From NCBI RefSeq assembly GCF_018860565.1, contig NZ_JAHKPS010000001.1:124001-188000 (forward strand): DNA of 64,000 nt, read 5' to 3'. The notes under the pieces are model-generated. The model was not told the origin of the DNA. It was given only the letters and a program-made list of their open reading frames with translations, and made no database searches. The DNA comes from Winogradskyella psychrotolerans (GTDB lineage: Bacteria; Bacteroidota; Bacteroidia; Flavobacteriales; Flavobacteriaceae). Of the stretch, positions 27,256 to 35,650 are shown piece by piece. Numbering within the stretch: position 1 is the stretch's first letter; the number at the start of each line of letters is the position of its first letter. The position numbers were made by a program, and so were the translations under genes.

Positions 27256-27858
27256 TTAGTCATATATTCTGATAATTTCACCATTTCCTTTCCCTTTTAC
27301 ACTTCTCACATATCCGTTTATAACTTTGTTCATTGGTATTGGGTTATGTCCTGGAAAAGCATCTTTATATTTTTCGTAAGCGTCTTCAACCATTCCTGAA
27401 GACACCACATTAACTCTAATTCCGTTTTCAATTTCGAGTGCTACAGCTTTTACAAAACTGTGAATAGCTCCATTTACCATTGCGGCACTTGTTGTTTGTA
27501 CAACGGGATCATCTGCTAAAATACCTGTTGATAAGGTTATTGAACCATTTTGATTTAAATAGTCTTTTCCAATACGAACAAGGTTCACTTGTCCCATAAG
27601 TTTACTTTTTAATCCTATATAATAATCTTCTTCAGTAAGATTATTAAAATCATCCCATTTTGCCTCTCCGGCAATACATATTATAGCATCTAATTTTCCT
27701 ATTTTATCAAACATAGATTTGATAGACTTGCTGTTGGAAATATCTACAGTTACATCTGCATTTGAGCGACTAGCTATTACTATTTCGTTATCTTTTTTTA
27801 AATGGGATACAACTGTTTTTCCTATTGTTCCATGACCTCCGATGATTACTATTTTCAT
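27256..27858 (-). CDS. Short-chain dehydrogenase/reductase
   Basis: The product is 200 aa, a short SDR. The N-terminal nucleotide-binding motif is GGHGTIGKTV (8-17). An Asp-Ile-Ser (DISNSKSIKSMF) follows the second strand, then ICIAGEAKWDDF (NNAG-like) and STGILADDPVVQTTSAAMVNGAIHSF. The usual YxxxK is not clearly present; the matching place reads SAAMVNGAIHSFVKA, so catalysis may be altered. It lies downstream of an ArsR-type regulator in the same direction, separated by 222 bp containing an inverted repeat. Confidence 0.8.
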   Translation of the reverse strand: MKIVIIGGHGTIGKTVVSHLKKDNEIVIASRSNADVTVDISNSKSIKSMFDKIGKLDAIICIAGEAKWDDFNNLTEEDYYIGLKSKLMGQVNLVRIGKDYLNQNGSITLSTGILADDPVVQTTSAAMVNGAIHSFVKAVALEIENGIRVNVVSSGMVEDAYEKYKDAFPGHNPIPMNKVINGYVRSVKGKGNGEIIRIYD

Positions 27859-27933
27859 ATGTTTTGTTTTAAGTTATACATTGATTTTTATCACATTATA
27901 TTTTCTTCTTTCTTGTTTTATAAATTGTTAAGG

Positions 27934-28004
27934 TTGCAATAAACTTCAAAGTAAGTTGGTTACAAATGGAGAAATTGCATTATAGTAGTAACCGTTTATT
28001 GCAA
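27934..28004. repeat. Nested inverted repeat between the ArsR and SDR genes
   Basis: TTGCAATAAAC (27934-27944) is exactly inverted at 27994-28004, and GGTTAC (27958-27963) is inverted as GTAACC at 27988-27993. The two pairs nest to make a folded-back element with a 13-base bulge on one side and a 24-base loop. It is followed by TTCCGCCGAG. It may be an mRNA hairpin, an attC-like fold or the relic of a mobile repeat. Confidence 0.45.
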
Positions 28005-28080
28005 TTAGATTTCCGCCGAGTAAGTATGTTCTATATATTTTGTTATATCGCTATATGTCGATGTGTTGAATTAATTTTTT

Positions 28081-28383
28081 TTAACTTATAAAGTTAATAT
28101 ATGCTTTAATTGTCTCTTCATTCCTTTTTAGATATGACCATTTTCCGTGTCTAGTTGACATTAAAATTCCGCATTTTTCCATATTAGTTAAATAGGTTGA
28201 AATGGTAGATTGAGAAAGTCCGGCTTTCTCTTTAATATAAGTTACACAAACCCCATCGTTAAAATGCTTTAATGTTTCGTGTGGCGGAAAATGCTTTTCG
28301 GGATCTTTTAACCATTCCATGATTTGTACTCTTGTTTGGTTAGATAGACATTTTCCTATTTCAGTGGCTGTTTTTAAATTCAT
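28081..28383 (-). CDS. ArsR-family winged helix-turn-helix regulator
   Basis: The product is 100 aa. The fold runs IGKCLSNQTRVQIMEWLKD, then VCVTYIKEKAGLSQSTISTYLTNMEKCGILMSTRHGKWSYLKRNEE. The recognition helix is GLSQSTISTYL and the wing is RHGKWSYL. There is no ArsR ELCVCDL-type metal motif, although Cys13, Cys46 and Cys72 are scattered; the sensed signal is unknown. It could control the SDR gene downstream. Confidence 0.82.
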   Translation of the reverse strand: MNLKTATEIGKCLSNQTRVQIMEWLKDPEKHFPPHETLKHFNDGVCVTYIKEKAGLSQSTISTYLTNMEKCGILMSTRHGKWSYLKRNEETIKAYINFIS

Positions 28384-28510
28384 ACTACAAACATATCTAT
28401 AAATATCGATATGACATAGTGATTTAATAAAATTTTATAAAGTTTAGCTTGTTTACTTCTCGTTAGGACAATTTTGCCTATATGCAGTTGATTACAAGTT
28501 TTTTATTAAC

Positions 28511-28870
28511 TTATTTTTTATCCGCTAAAACTGAGCTTAACTGCTTACCAAAGACCGCAGCTATACCTGCAGCCAATCCTCCAATAAGTCCTGTAACCAA
28601 AATTAAAGCATAAGGATTGCCATCTAATGGTAGAAGCACAGCAATACGTTTGGCTAAGGTAAAGTCGTTACCACTACTGAGAATAAAACTATACACAGCC
28701 CAAAATAAAAGAATGGCTATGAATGGAATAAAAAATACGGCTACTTTCTTCAGTGGAATAAATAGAGCTGTAGCAAAAGCAGCAACCATTACAGACCACC
28801 AAGGCAGAAACAATGAGAGAACAAATGCGATTATAATAGTAACTATAAAATTGATGATATTTTTGCTCAT
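28511..28870 (-). CDS. Small integral membrane protein downstream of penicillin acylase
   Basis: The product is 119 aa with about four hydrophobic helices (near 5-22, 24-40, 42-64 and 87-108) and a short basic tail. I recognise no family. Its ATG shares a base with the stop of the penicillin acylase-family gene, so the two are translationally coupled and probably act together or in the same regulon. Confidence 0.65.
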   Translation of the reverse strand: MSKNIINFIVTIIIAFVLSLFLPWWSVMVAAFATALFIPLKKVAVFFIPFIAILLFWAVYSFILSSGNDFTLAKRIAVLLPLDGNPYALILVTGLIGGLAAGIAAVFGKQLSSVLADKK

Positions 28871-31281
28871 TAGTTGCTTGGTATTAAGGTTTGTGTGCCA
28901 ATGATGGCATCCGTTACTTTGTCGCTTTGTAAAAAATTAAGGCTATAATAGTTACCAGCTGCCCAATCGTCTATAAAATTATCGTAATATTTACTTCCGG
29001 GGTTCCCAGATTGTCCACCAGGATATATACCTAAGGCAGTAGGAGGTGAGGTCATTTCTACAATCATTCTCCAAGACGGTCCCCAATTTTCAGATGTAGC
29101 GTTAACAATGTTTTTTCCTCCGCCAATAGGAATATCAAACCTGGAAAATGCAGGTAAAGCTTGTAGTAAATGGCCTGCATAAGTGCCTTTGTAATTCGTC
29201 CAATTAAGATCGCCATTTTCAGTTTTCCAATCGTTAAGCTTTTTAACGGCTTTTCTAAAGCTTATTAGAAACAAATCTTTGGCTGTTTCCTTTTCAGGTG
29301 TGTCTAAAATATCCATAAAGGCATCATCGCCTTTAGTTTTTAATAAGTAAATGGTTTGATAGGTAAATGGCGTCGTTATAGCTGTGTCTTCTATATCAAA
29401 TTCATCCCAAACCATATTGTAAAGGATACTCCACCAAGCTTTCCAGATGCTTGGACCAATTTTTTCCATGTCATTATTATATTGCCACGCTTTGGCGATG
29501 CTGTAAATTTCTTTTTCCTCTTCGGTTAGGTTAGAAACATCCATAGTTTCTAACATATATGGCATGAGTTCTGAAGCTTTAAGATTGTAATTGTTATTAT
29601 GCAAATCTTTAAAATCTTGAACGCTAAACTGTTCTTTGGATCTAAAAAAATCATTTATCACACGATTTCTGTAGGTTTCATAGCCATCATTAAACACAAA
29701 ATAGGGATAGGCCTCATCAACTGGAGTTTGGTTTGCAGAACTCACAAAACCACGTTCTGGGTTTTTGGTGTGAGCATTAAATTCTTGCGGAATAAAACTC
29801 TGCCAATCGTTTTCAGATTTACTGCCATCCATAATAAATTTTCCTTGGCCTTCCCATTTATTCGGTAGTTTTCCCTGTACCCAAATCGCAATATCTCCCT
29901 CTGTTGATGCAAAAACAAAGTTTTGAGCAGGTGCTGTATAGCTGCTTATAGCTTTTACATAATCTTTGTAATTTTTAGATTTATTGAGCTCTAAAAACGT
30001 TTTTTGATTATTGCCTCCAATATGTCCAATCCACTTCATGGCATATCCTTTTTTGGCGTTATCAGATTTAAAATTATCATCGTAAAACACAGGACCATGA
30101 TGTGTATAACGGATAGTATCTTTATAATTTTCTTTTCCTTTTATTTTAATATCTTCTATTCTATAAGTAACATCTTTCCAGTGGTCATCAAACTTATATT
30201 TTGTACCGTCTTCGTTAAATTCAATTTTATACCAGTCAATAACATCTCGTGTAGCATTAGTTTCTCCCCAAGATATATATTGGTTAAAGCCAGATATAAC
30301 GCCTAAGGCTCCTGGTAATGTTGCTCCAAAAGTATTATGAGTTGGTGTGCTTAATTGCATAACAAACCAAATAGAGGGTAAATTGAGTCCTAAATGTGGA
30401 TCGTTTGCTAAGATTGGGTTTCCGGTTGTTGATTTGCTGCCAGATACTGCCCAGTTATTACTACCATAGTTTGGGTCTGGTTTGTCAATTACTGTAGCAA
30501 TAGAATCTAATACAGGCTCGCTATTTGGCATTGGTGTTTGCGGTACATCTATATAGCTCCAATCATTATCTTTTGGAATTATAGGATCTGTAACATCAAA
30601 GAAATCTGGAAACAACAAATCAAAACGTTCTTTTCCAAACAAGCGTAAGGCATTCGTGTATTCTATATCTTCATCGCCACCAGCCAACATCTTGGTCATG
30701 TACATTAAAAGCAAAGCTGTTTTTTTAGGTGTCCAAGCTTCGGGTTTATAGTCGAGTAATTTATATTCAACAGGGATTTTGTCAGTTTCTAATTGATTAA
30801 TATAGCTGTTTATACCCGCTGTATAGGCATCTATGTATGCTTTTGTTTCTTCATCTTCATTCATTTTTAAAAGTGATTGCTCTGCTCCATAGCCCATGCC
30901 ACGTCTGCGTTCTTGCCTGTCGTAGCTTAATGCAGACTCACCAATAATTTCAGATAAACGACCTGCTGCGGCATAGGTTTGAAATTCCATTTGCCATAAT
31001 CTGTGTTTTGCTGTAATATAACCTTGTGCTCTGTATAAGTCGGTTTCGTTTTGAGCAAATACATGTGGAATTAATTCAGCATCATAATGAACCGTGACTT
31101 TATCTTTTAATTCAGGAATAGAAATGTTTCCAGAAATTGATTCATCGGTTTCATTTTGCCAAACACCAGAATAAGGATTTAGAAATTTGCCTATTGGAGG
31201 AATAGAGCCAAATTTGGTATTGAGCGCATAAAAAATGCCTATCGTTAAAACGAAAGATAATAGGAGTTTGAATATTTTCAT
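28870..31281 (-). CDS. Penicillin acylase family (Ntn-hydrolase) protein
   Basis: The product is 803 aa, the usual length of the precursor. An N-terminal hydrophobic signal or anchor (about 3-21) precedes the alpha-chain-like region. The processing site and nucleophile are in NYGSNNWAVSGSKS, with the catalytic Ser at about 274, after which the beta subunit would begin (ILANDPHLGLNLPSIW). The family includes penicillin G acylases, acyl-homoserine-lactone acylases and other amidases; the substrate is not predictable. It should be periplasmic after export. A palindromic operator candidate sits 53-67 bp upstream. Confidence 0.9.
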   Translation of the reverse strand: MKIFKLLLSFVLTIGIFYALNTKFGSIPPIGKFLNPYSGVWQNETDESISGNISIPELKDKVTVHYDAELIPHVFAQNETDLYRAQGYITAKHRLWQMEFQTYAAAGRLSEIIGESALSYDRQERRRGMGYGAEQSLLKMNEDEETKAYIDAYTAGINSYINQLETDKIPVEYKLLDYKPEAWTPKKTALLLMYMTKMLAGGDEDIEYTNALRLFGKERFDLLFPDFFDVTDPIIPKDNDWSYIDVPQTPMPNSEPVLDSIATVIDKPDPNYGSNNWAVSGSKSTTGNPILANDPHLGLNLPSIWFVMQLSTPTHNTFGATLPGALGVISGFNQYISWGETNATRDVIDWYKIEFNEDGTKYKFDDHWKDVTYRIEDIKIKGKENYKDTIRYTHHGPVFYDDNFKSDNAKKGYAMKWIGHIGGNNQKTFLELNKSKNYKDYVKAISSYTAPAQNFVFASTEGDIAIWVQGKLPNKWEGQGKFIMDGSKSENDWQSFIPQEFNAHTKNPERGFVSSANQTPVDEAYPYFVFNDGYETYRNRVINDFFRSKEQFSVQDFKDLHNNNYNLKASELMPYMLETMDVSNLTEEEKEIYSIAKAWQYNNDMEKIGPSIWKAWWSILYNMVWDEFDIEDTAITTPFTYQTIYLLKTKGDDAFMDILDTPEKETAKDLFLISFRKAVKKLNDWKTENGDLNWTNYKGTYAGHLLQALPAFSRFDIPIGGGKNIVNATSENWGPSWRMIVEMTSPPTALGIYPGGQSGNPGSKYYDNFIDDWAAGNYYSLNFLQSDKVTDAIIGTQTLIPSN

Positions 31282-31333
31282 GAAGTTGAATTATAGACGA
31301 ATTTAAAAATAGTAATTATTATGGTAATTTTAA

Positions 31334-31348
31334 AATACGAATCGTATT
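31334..31348. promoter_or_regulatory. 7-1-7 palindrome upstream of penicillin acylase gene
   Basis: AATACGA-A-TCGTATT is a perfect 7-1-7 inverted repeat, 53 bp before the penicillin acylase start. Its size and symmetry resemble a dimeric regulator site, but no regulator can be named. Confidence 0.4.
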
Positions 31349-31508
31349 AAATTATTTTCGAAGCGTTAGCTCTAAAAAAGGATAGTGATTTTGTATTAGG
31401 GATTTACACAAAGGGTCCTATACTTAACGGAAGGTTTACAGAGATGAAAAAGGAATTTTTAAATTGAAGAACAGATTAGCTAATTGCTGATATTATAGGC
31501 TAAAAAAA

Positions 31509-31805
31509 TTAGCGAAGTACCAATTTTTTAACCACTTCCTTTCTAAGCGATTCATTAAGCATTTTTATTATCTTTTCTGTTCCATAGCTTAATTCTTCAC
31601 GAAGTACACTAGAGCTGAGTTGTACATAAAGTATATCGTGTTTTAATTCTATTGCTGTTGTATAATTATTAACGCCATTTCCCATCAGATTTGTCCATGC
31701 CTCACGTACATCTACTTTGTCTAAACCAGATTGTAAATTGTTGGTTTGTACAAATTCTTTTAGAATGTCTTGTATAGGTTGGTTTTCGTTTTTTCGTCTT
31801 GCCAT
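31509..31805 (-). CDS. DUF721 (DciA-like) protein
   Basis: The product is 98 aa. It matches the DUF721 layout: an N-terminal basic stretch, then LKEFVQTNNLQSGLDKVDVREAWTNLMG and a core ending SSSVLREELSYGTEKIIKMLNE. DUF721 proteins include DciA, a loader partner of the replicative helicase, and are often found next to recF in Bacteroidota. recF is encoded upstream in the same direction, with a small lipoprotein gene between, which supports the assignment. Confidence 0.82.
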   Translation of the reverse strand: MARRKNENQPIQDILKEFVQTNNLQSGLDKVDVREAWTNLMGNGVNNYTTAIELKHDILYVQLSSSVLREELSYGTEKIIKMLNESLRKEVVKKLVLR

Positions 31806-31898
31806 AACTATTTTCTCTTTAACTATTTATCAATCTTGTTATTTTACCTTTAATATGAACCTTTGTGTGAATGACAAAAATTAAATTTAATACATCTA

Positions 31899-32339
31899 TC
31901 ACTCTAAATCTAATTCTATTGAAGAATAACGTTCATAAAGATATATATTCTCACTATCATTAATAATACGAAGTTGATTTTCTGTAGCTTCTAAAACCGT
32001 TTCTTTCCAATTAGCATAGGGTGTAGAGTAGTAGATGTTTATTTTGTTATTTTCAATTTTTAATTGAATAGCTTCAGCATCACCAGAAGTGAAATAAGTG
32101 TTGTTAATACCCGGTTTTAATTTTTTTCTAAAACCTTTTAAATCGTCATTTATATTAATATAATCTACTGTTTCATTGAATTTGTATGCTTTTTTGCTGC
32201 CATCAGACATTGTAACTTCTTTAATTTCCCAATAGCCTTCAATATATTGGATGTCGTTTTCAGGATTTTTGGAGCAGCTAAAAATGCTTAACATTATGAG
32301 TGTTAATAATACCGGTTTGAAGTTAGAAAGGTAATTCAT
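31899..32339 (-). CDS. Lipocalin-like lipoprotein
   Basis: The product is 146 aa. A lipobox (LIMLSIFSC, Cys22) is followed by a small beta-rich domain with YIEGYWEIKEVTMSDGS, similar to the Bacteroidota lipocalin-like family with its G-x-W near the start. No active site is seen and the bound ligand, if any, is unknown. It lies between recF and the DUF721 gene on the same strand. Confidence 0.65.
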   Translation of the reverse strand: MNYLSNFKPVLLTLIMLSIFSCSKNPENDIQYIEGYWEIKEVTMSDGSKKAYKFNETVDYININDDLKGFRKKLKPGINNTYFTSGDAEAIQLKIENNKINIYYSTPYANWKETVLEATENQLRIINDSENIYLYERYSSIELDLE

Positions 32340-32428
32340 TCTTTTATTGTCTTTTAATAGAATTTATAGGTGTTTTGCATTTGCTAAAGTGCTCAAAAAA
32401 GTGTGCTCTAGAATGCCATCAACATGTT

Positions 32429-33508
32429 TTATAATTTAAAAATTTTGTAAGACTGATGTGTTTGTTTTATGACATCTTCTGTACGTTCTGCATGTGTATC
32501 GCTAATAAAAATCTGTCCAAAATGAGCATCGTCTACCAGCTTAATAATTTGAGCTACTCGGTTTTCATCTAGCTTATCAAAAATATCATCTAATAATAGA
32601 ATAGGAGACACACCACTTTGTTGTTTTATAAAATCGAATTGTGCCAACTTTAAAGCAATTAAAAATGATTTTTGTTGCCCTTGGCTTCCAAATTTTTTAA
32701 TAGGAAAATTGTCTATTAAAAAGATTAAGTCATCTTTATGTGTACCAACACTAGTGTATTGCAATGCTTTATCTTTATTAATGGTTTTGTTTAAAAGTTC
32801 GTTTAATTCAATATCAAACAAATCACTTTTATAAGTTAAGTCAATAGTTTCTTTACTCTGACTAATTGCTTCATAGCGTGCTTTAAAAATTGGGATAAAC
32901 GTCTTTAAAAAAGCCGCTCTCTTTTTAAATATTTCACTGCCATAGGTGTGGAGTTGTTCATTATATATGGCAAGTGTATCTTTATTAAAGGTGTTATTTA
33001 ATGCAAAATACTTTAGTAGTGCGTTACGTTGCGTTAATACTTTATTGTAATTAATAAGTTCCGTTAAATAGCTTTTATCGCTTTGTGAAATAACACTATC
33101 AATGAATTTACGTCGCGTATCACTACCTTCAATGATTAAGTCACGATCTGCAGGAGAAATAATAACCAAAGGAATAAAGCCAATGTGTTCGCTAAATTTT
33201 TCATAAACTTTAGCATTGCGTTTAATGACTTTTTTTTGTCCTCGTTTTAAGGATACGATAATTTTTTCAGTACGTTCGTTTTTAGTGAAATGTCCATCAA
33301 CTACAAAAAACTCTGCATTGTGATTTATATTTTGAGTTGCAATAGGATTAAAGTAACTTTTACCAAAAGCAAGATGATATATGGCGTCTAAGGCATTTGT
33401 TTTTCCGATACCATTAGCTCCAACAAAACAGTTGATTTTGGCGTCGAAATCGAAAACCTGACTTTCAAAATTTTTATAATTAACTAAAGATAGCGTGTTT
33501 AGATTCAT
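32429..33508 (-). CDS. recF: DNA replication/repair protein RecF
   Basis: The product is 359 aa, of normal RecF length. The SMC/ABC-type ATPase has Walker [12 protein letters not shown] (33-43), the signature [17 protein letters not shown] (about 279-295) and Walker [17 protein letters not shown] (about 304-319). RecF loads RecA at single-strand gaps with RecO and RecR. It starts at ATG 33508 and is divergent from the TPR protein gene, with about 140 bp between. Confidence 0.93.
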   Translation of the reverse strand: MNLNTLSLVNYKNFESQVFDFDAKINCFVGANGIGKTNALDAIYHLAFGKSYFNPIATQNINHNAEFFVVDGHFTKNERTEKIIVSLKRGQKKVIKRNAKVYEKFSEHIGFIPLVIISPADRDLIIEGSDTRRKFIDSVISQSDKSYLTELINYNKVLTQRNALLKYFALNNTFNKDTLAIYNEQLHTYGSEIFKKRAAFLKTFIPIFKARYEAISQSKETIDLTYKSDLFDIELNELLNKTINKDKALQYTSVGTHKDDLIFLIDNFPIKKFGSQGQQKSFLIALKLAQFDFIKQQSGVSPILLLDDIFDKLDENRVAQIIKLVDDAHFGQIFISDTHAERTEDVIKQTHQSYKIFKL

Positions 33509-33618
33509 GAAAAGATAACGTTATGCCTAATTTTACTGATGTAATAGGGCATTTTCAATATGTAATTAATAATTCAAAAATAACAAATAAATAGGCTTTT
33601 AAATCCCAATAAAAATTT

Positions 33619-33626
33619 TATTTTTG
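33619..33626 (+). promoter_or_regulatory. -7 promoter box for the TPR-ribH unit
   Basis: TATTTTTG fits TAnnTTTG, is followed by CGG, and lies 22 bp before the TPR gene start. No exact -33 TTG is visible. Confidence 0.45.
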
Positions 33627-33648
33627 CGGACGCACAAAATGACAAGTT

Positions 33649-34413
33649 ATGGCAACATATAAGAAAAGAGGCTACAAACCTAAAACCAAAAAAGAGAAGG
33701 AAGAAATTGTTGAAGATGATTCAACAACAGCAGAAGTATTTAATACTTTAGATGAAGGAGCTTCCAGAACTGAGGAATGGGCTGTTAAAAACCAAAAATA
33801 TATTATTGGTGTGGTTGGAGTAATAGCTCTAATTGTACTAGGATATTTAGGTTACAATAAAATAGTAGCAGAGCCAAAAGCAAAGGATGCTATGAATGAA
33901 ATGTACACAGCTAAAAAGTATTTTGATGATGCTGTTAGTGGTGTTGCTTCAGATTCGCTTTATAAAATGTCTTTAAATGGAGGTGAAGGTAAATATGGTA
34001 TGTTAGATATCATTAATGAATATAGTGGAACTCCTGCAGCTAATTTAGCTAACTATTATGCTGGTGTAGCATATTTAAACTTAAAAGATTACCAAAATGC
34101 AATCACGCATTTAAGCGATTTTTCTAGTGATGATAAAATGTTAAACCCTATTGCAAAAGGTGGTATTGGTGATGCGTTTGTTCAATTAGAGCAACCAGAA
34201 GAAGCTTTAGCATACTATGAAAAAGCATTTGCAGCTAATGCTAATGATTTTACAACACCTTTATATTTAATGAAAGCAGCAAAAGTTGCTATCAGCTTAG
34301 GTAAAAACACTAAAGCTTTAGATTATTTAAAGCGAATTAAGTCTGAATATTCTTCGTCTGACGAAGCTAAAGAGGCAGATGTGTTATTAGGAAAAGTAGA
34401 AGTAAGCTTATAA
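33649..34413 (+). CDS. Membrane-anchored TPR protein (YfgM-like topology)
   Basis: The product is 254 aa. The basic N-terminus (ATYKKRGYKPKTKKEKEE) is cytoplasmic. A single transmembrane helix spans about 50-68 (YIIGVVGVIALIVLGYLGY), and a periplasmic helix-rich domain has TPR units, such as PAANLANYYAGVAYLNLKDYQ and GDAFVQLEQPEEALAYYEKAF. Its topology resembles YfgM, an accessory factor near the Sec translocon, but that role is inferred. It is 3 bp upstream of ribH. Its N-terminal KKRGYKPK resembles the N-termini of the two small proteins further downstream. Confidence 0.78.
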   Translation: MATYKKRGYKPKTKKEKEEIVEDDSTTAEVFNTLDEGASRTEEWAVKNQKYIIGVVGVIALIVLGYLGYNKIVAEPKAKDAMNEMYTAKKYFDDAVSGVASDSLYKMSLNGGEGKYGMLDIINEYSGTPAANLANYYAGVAYLNLKDYQNAITHLSDFSSDDKMLNPIAKGGIGDAFVQLEQPEEALAYYEKAFAANANDFTTPLYLMKAAKVAISLGKNTKALDYLKRIKSEYSSSDEAKEADVLLGKVEVSL

Positions 34414-34416
34414 TAT

Positions 34417-34923
34417 ATGGCTACTGTAAATCATAATTTATCGGATTACGATAAAACAACAATCCCAAACGCGAAAGATTTTCGGTTTGGGATTGTTGTT
34501 TCAGAATGGAATGATACTATCACCGAAGGTCTATGGCAAGGCGCTTTTGATGCGCTTTTAGATTGCGGCGCGATAAAGCAAAATATTGTGCGCTGGAATG
34601 TACCAGGAGCTTTTGAATTGACGTATGGTGCAGCTCGAATGAGTAAAAGCATTTATGCAGATTCAGGGATGCTAGATGCTATTATTGTTATTGGCTGTGT
34701 CATTCAAGGAGAGACCAAACATTTTGATTTTGTTTGTGAAGGTGTTACTCAAGGCATCAAAGATCTTAATGTGAAAGGAGATATTCCAGTTATTTTTTGT
34801 GTACTTACCGATAATACCATGCAACAATCTATTGATCGTTCTGGCGGTATACATGGTAATAAAGGCACAGAAGCTGCAATTGCTGCAATAAAAATGGCTG
34901 CATTACGAAGAGATACAGTTTAA
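34417..34923 (+). CDS. ribH: 6,7-dimethyl-8-ribityllumazine synthase
   Basis: The product is 168 aa. The family motifs are FGIVVSEWNDTITEGL, VPGAFEL, VIGCVIQGETKHFDFV (with the catalytic His) and FCVLTDNTMQQSIDR ending in GNKGTEAA. The enzyme joins the ribityl-pyrimidine with butanone phosphate in the penultimate step of riboflavin synthesis, as an icosahedral assembly. A strong inverted repeat covers codons 13-29. It lies in a unit with the TPR protein upstream and is followed by a 219-bp spacer before two small membrane proteins. Confidence 0.95.
   Translation: MATVNHNLSDYDKTTIPNAKDFRFGIVVSEWNDTITEGLWQGAFDALLDCGAIKQNIVRWNVPGAFELTYGAARMSKSIYADSGMLDAIIVIGCVIQGETKHFDFVCEGVTQGIKDLNVKGDIPVIFCVLTDNTMQQSIDRSGGIHGNKGTEAAIAAIKMAALRRDTV
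34454..34501. repeat. 17-bp perfect inverted repeat inside ribH coding sequence
   Basis: AAACAACAATCCCAAAC at 34454-34470 is matched exactly in reverse complement at 34485-34501. An inner pair, CGAAA/TTTCG (34472-34476 and 34480-34484), extends the stem to 22 bp around a GAT loop, with one bulged G. The stem uses GCG, CGG and GGG codons, which are out of keeping with an AT-rich genome. Confidence 0.9.
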
Positions 34924-35105
34924 GTATACTGTTCTCTATCTTCAATAGGAGATACCTGTTTCTAAAATAAGAGGTTTTTATCTTTTTAGGAGGAAGTTAA
35001 AATTTAATTTCACCTAACGACCTACGACCTACTGCCATTAACTCTGGCACTCTTTTTGTTAATAATTTTAAGGAATCCTTAAGCATTATTTCCTTGTATT
35101 TTCAG

Positions 35106-35113
35106 TACTTTTG
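35106..35113 (+). promoter_or_regulatory. -7 promoter box before the small membrane protein pair
   Basis: TACTTTTG fits TAnnTTTG and is followed by AGG. It lies 29 bp before the TTG start at 35143, in the 219-bp spacer after ribH. The -33 element is not clear. Confidence 0.38.
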
Positions 35114-35142
35114 AGGTTAATCAAGTTTAATATAAGAGTCAC

Positions 35143-35358
35143 TTGTTTCAGCAAAGAAAAAATAAACGTTTTTCATATAAACCTCGCTTTCAGGATTCTG
35201 AAGAAATAAAGTCGAAGGACGACTTCGAGACCAAATGGAATAAAGTTAAAGGGAACGATAAGAAACGCGGAAGTGTTTTAACATCATTGCCAGCTTTAAT
35301 CATCATGTTAGTTTCGCTTTTTGTTTTAATTTATATCCTTGACGGATATATTAAATAA
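35143..35358 (+). CDS. Small single-pass membrane protein A (TTG start)
   Basis: The product is 71 aa. The only possible start is TTG 35143, because a stop lies in frame at 35128-35130 and no in-frame ATG follows until the membrane helix. The N-terminus is basic with KNKRFSYKPRFQ; the middle is charged, and one helix spans about 47-67 (LPALIIMLVSLFVLIYIL). The next gene encodes a protein of the same design. I recognise no functional family. The coding call rests on this conserved layout and a suitable promoter box. Confidence 0.68.
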   Translation: MFQQRKNKRFSYKPRFQDSEEIKSKDDFETKWNKVKGNDKKRGSVLTSLPALIIMLVSLFVLIYILDGYIK

Positions 35359-35365
35359 GGAAATT

Positions 35366-35650
35366 ATGGGATTAATGAAAATGAAGAAGAACCGAAAGTA
35401 TAATTATAAACCTCGCTTTTATAAAGGAGAGGGCAGTCCTTTTGAACTTAAACATAAATTTGATGAACACAGAACAACAGTATCTCCTGCTAAGGGTATA
35501 AAAGGTAAATTAAACGCTGCAATAAATGATTATAAGCATAATCCAGATGATGATGTGAATAAACGTGTTATTATTATAGTTGTAGTTTTAGTGTTGTTAT
35601 TTTTATTTATTATTGGTTTCGACCTTTCTATTTTTCTTCCCAAAAGCTAA
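35366..35650 (+). CDS. Small single-pass membrane protein B, paralogue of A
   Basis: ATG 35366 gives 94 aa; a longer frame back to 35339 overlaps protein A's coding end and is less likely. The N-terminus has KKNRKYNYKPRFYKGE, close to KNKRFSYKPRF of protein A, and the C-terminus is a single helix (VIIIVVVLVLLFLFIIGFDL). Similar topology and motif in adjacent genes suggest a tandem duplication. The stop shares a base with the mutL ATG (TAATG), so mutL translation is probably coupled. Confidence 0.72.
   Translation: MGLMKMKKNRKYNYKPRFYKGEGSPFELKHKFDEHRTTVSPAKGIKGKLNAAINDYKHNPDDDVNKRVIIIVVVLVLLFLFIIGFDLSIFLPKS

Noticed and set aside
34446..34652. - strand frame across the ribH start with a mirrored TTIPNRKSFAFGIVV
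   Set aside because: The similarity to RibH is produced by the inverted repeat at 34454-34501, not by a second gene.
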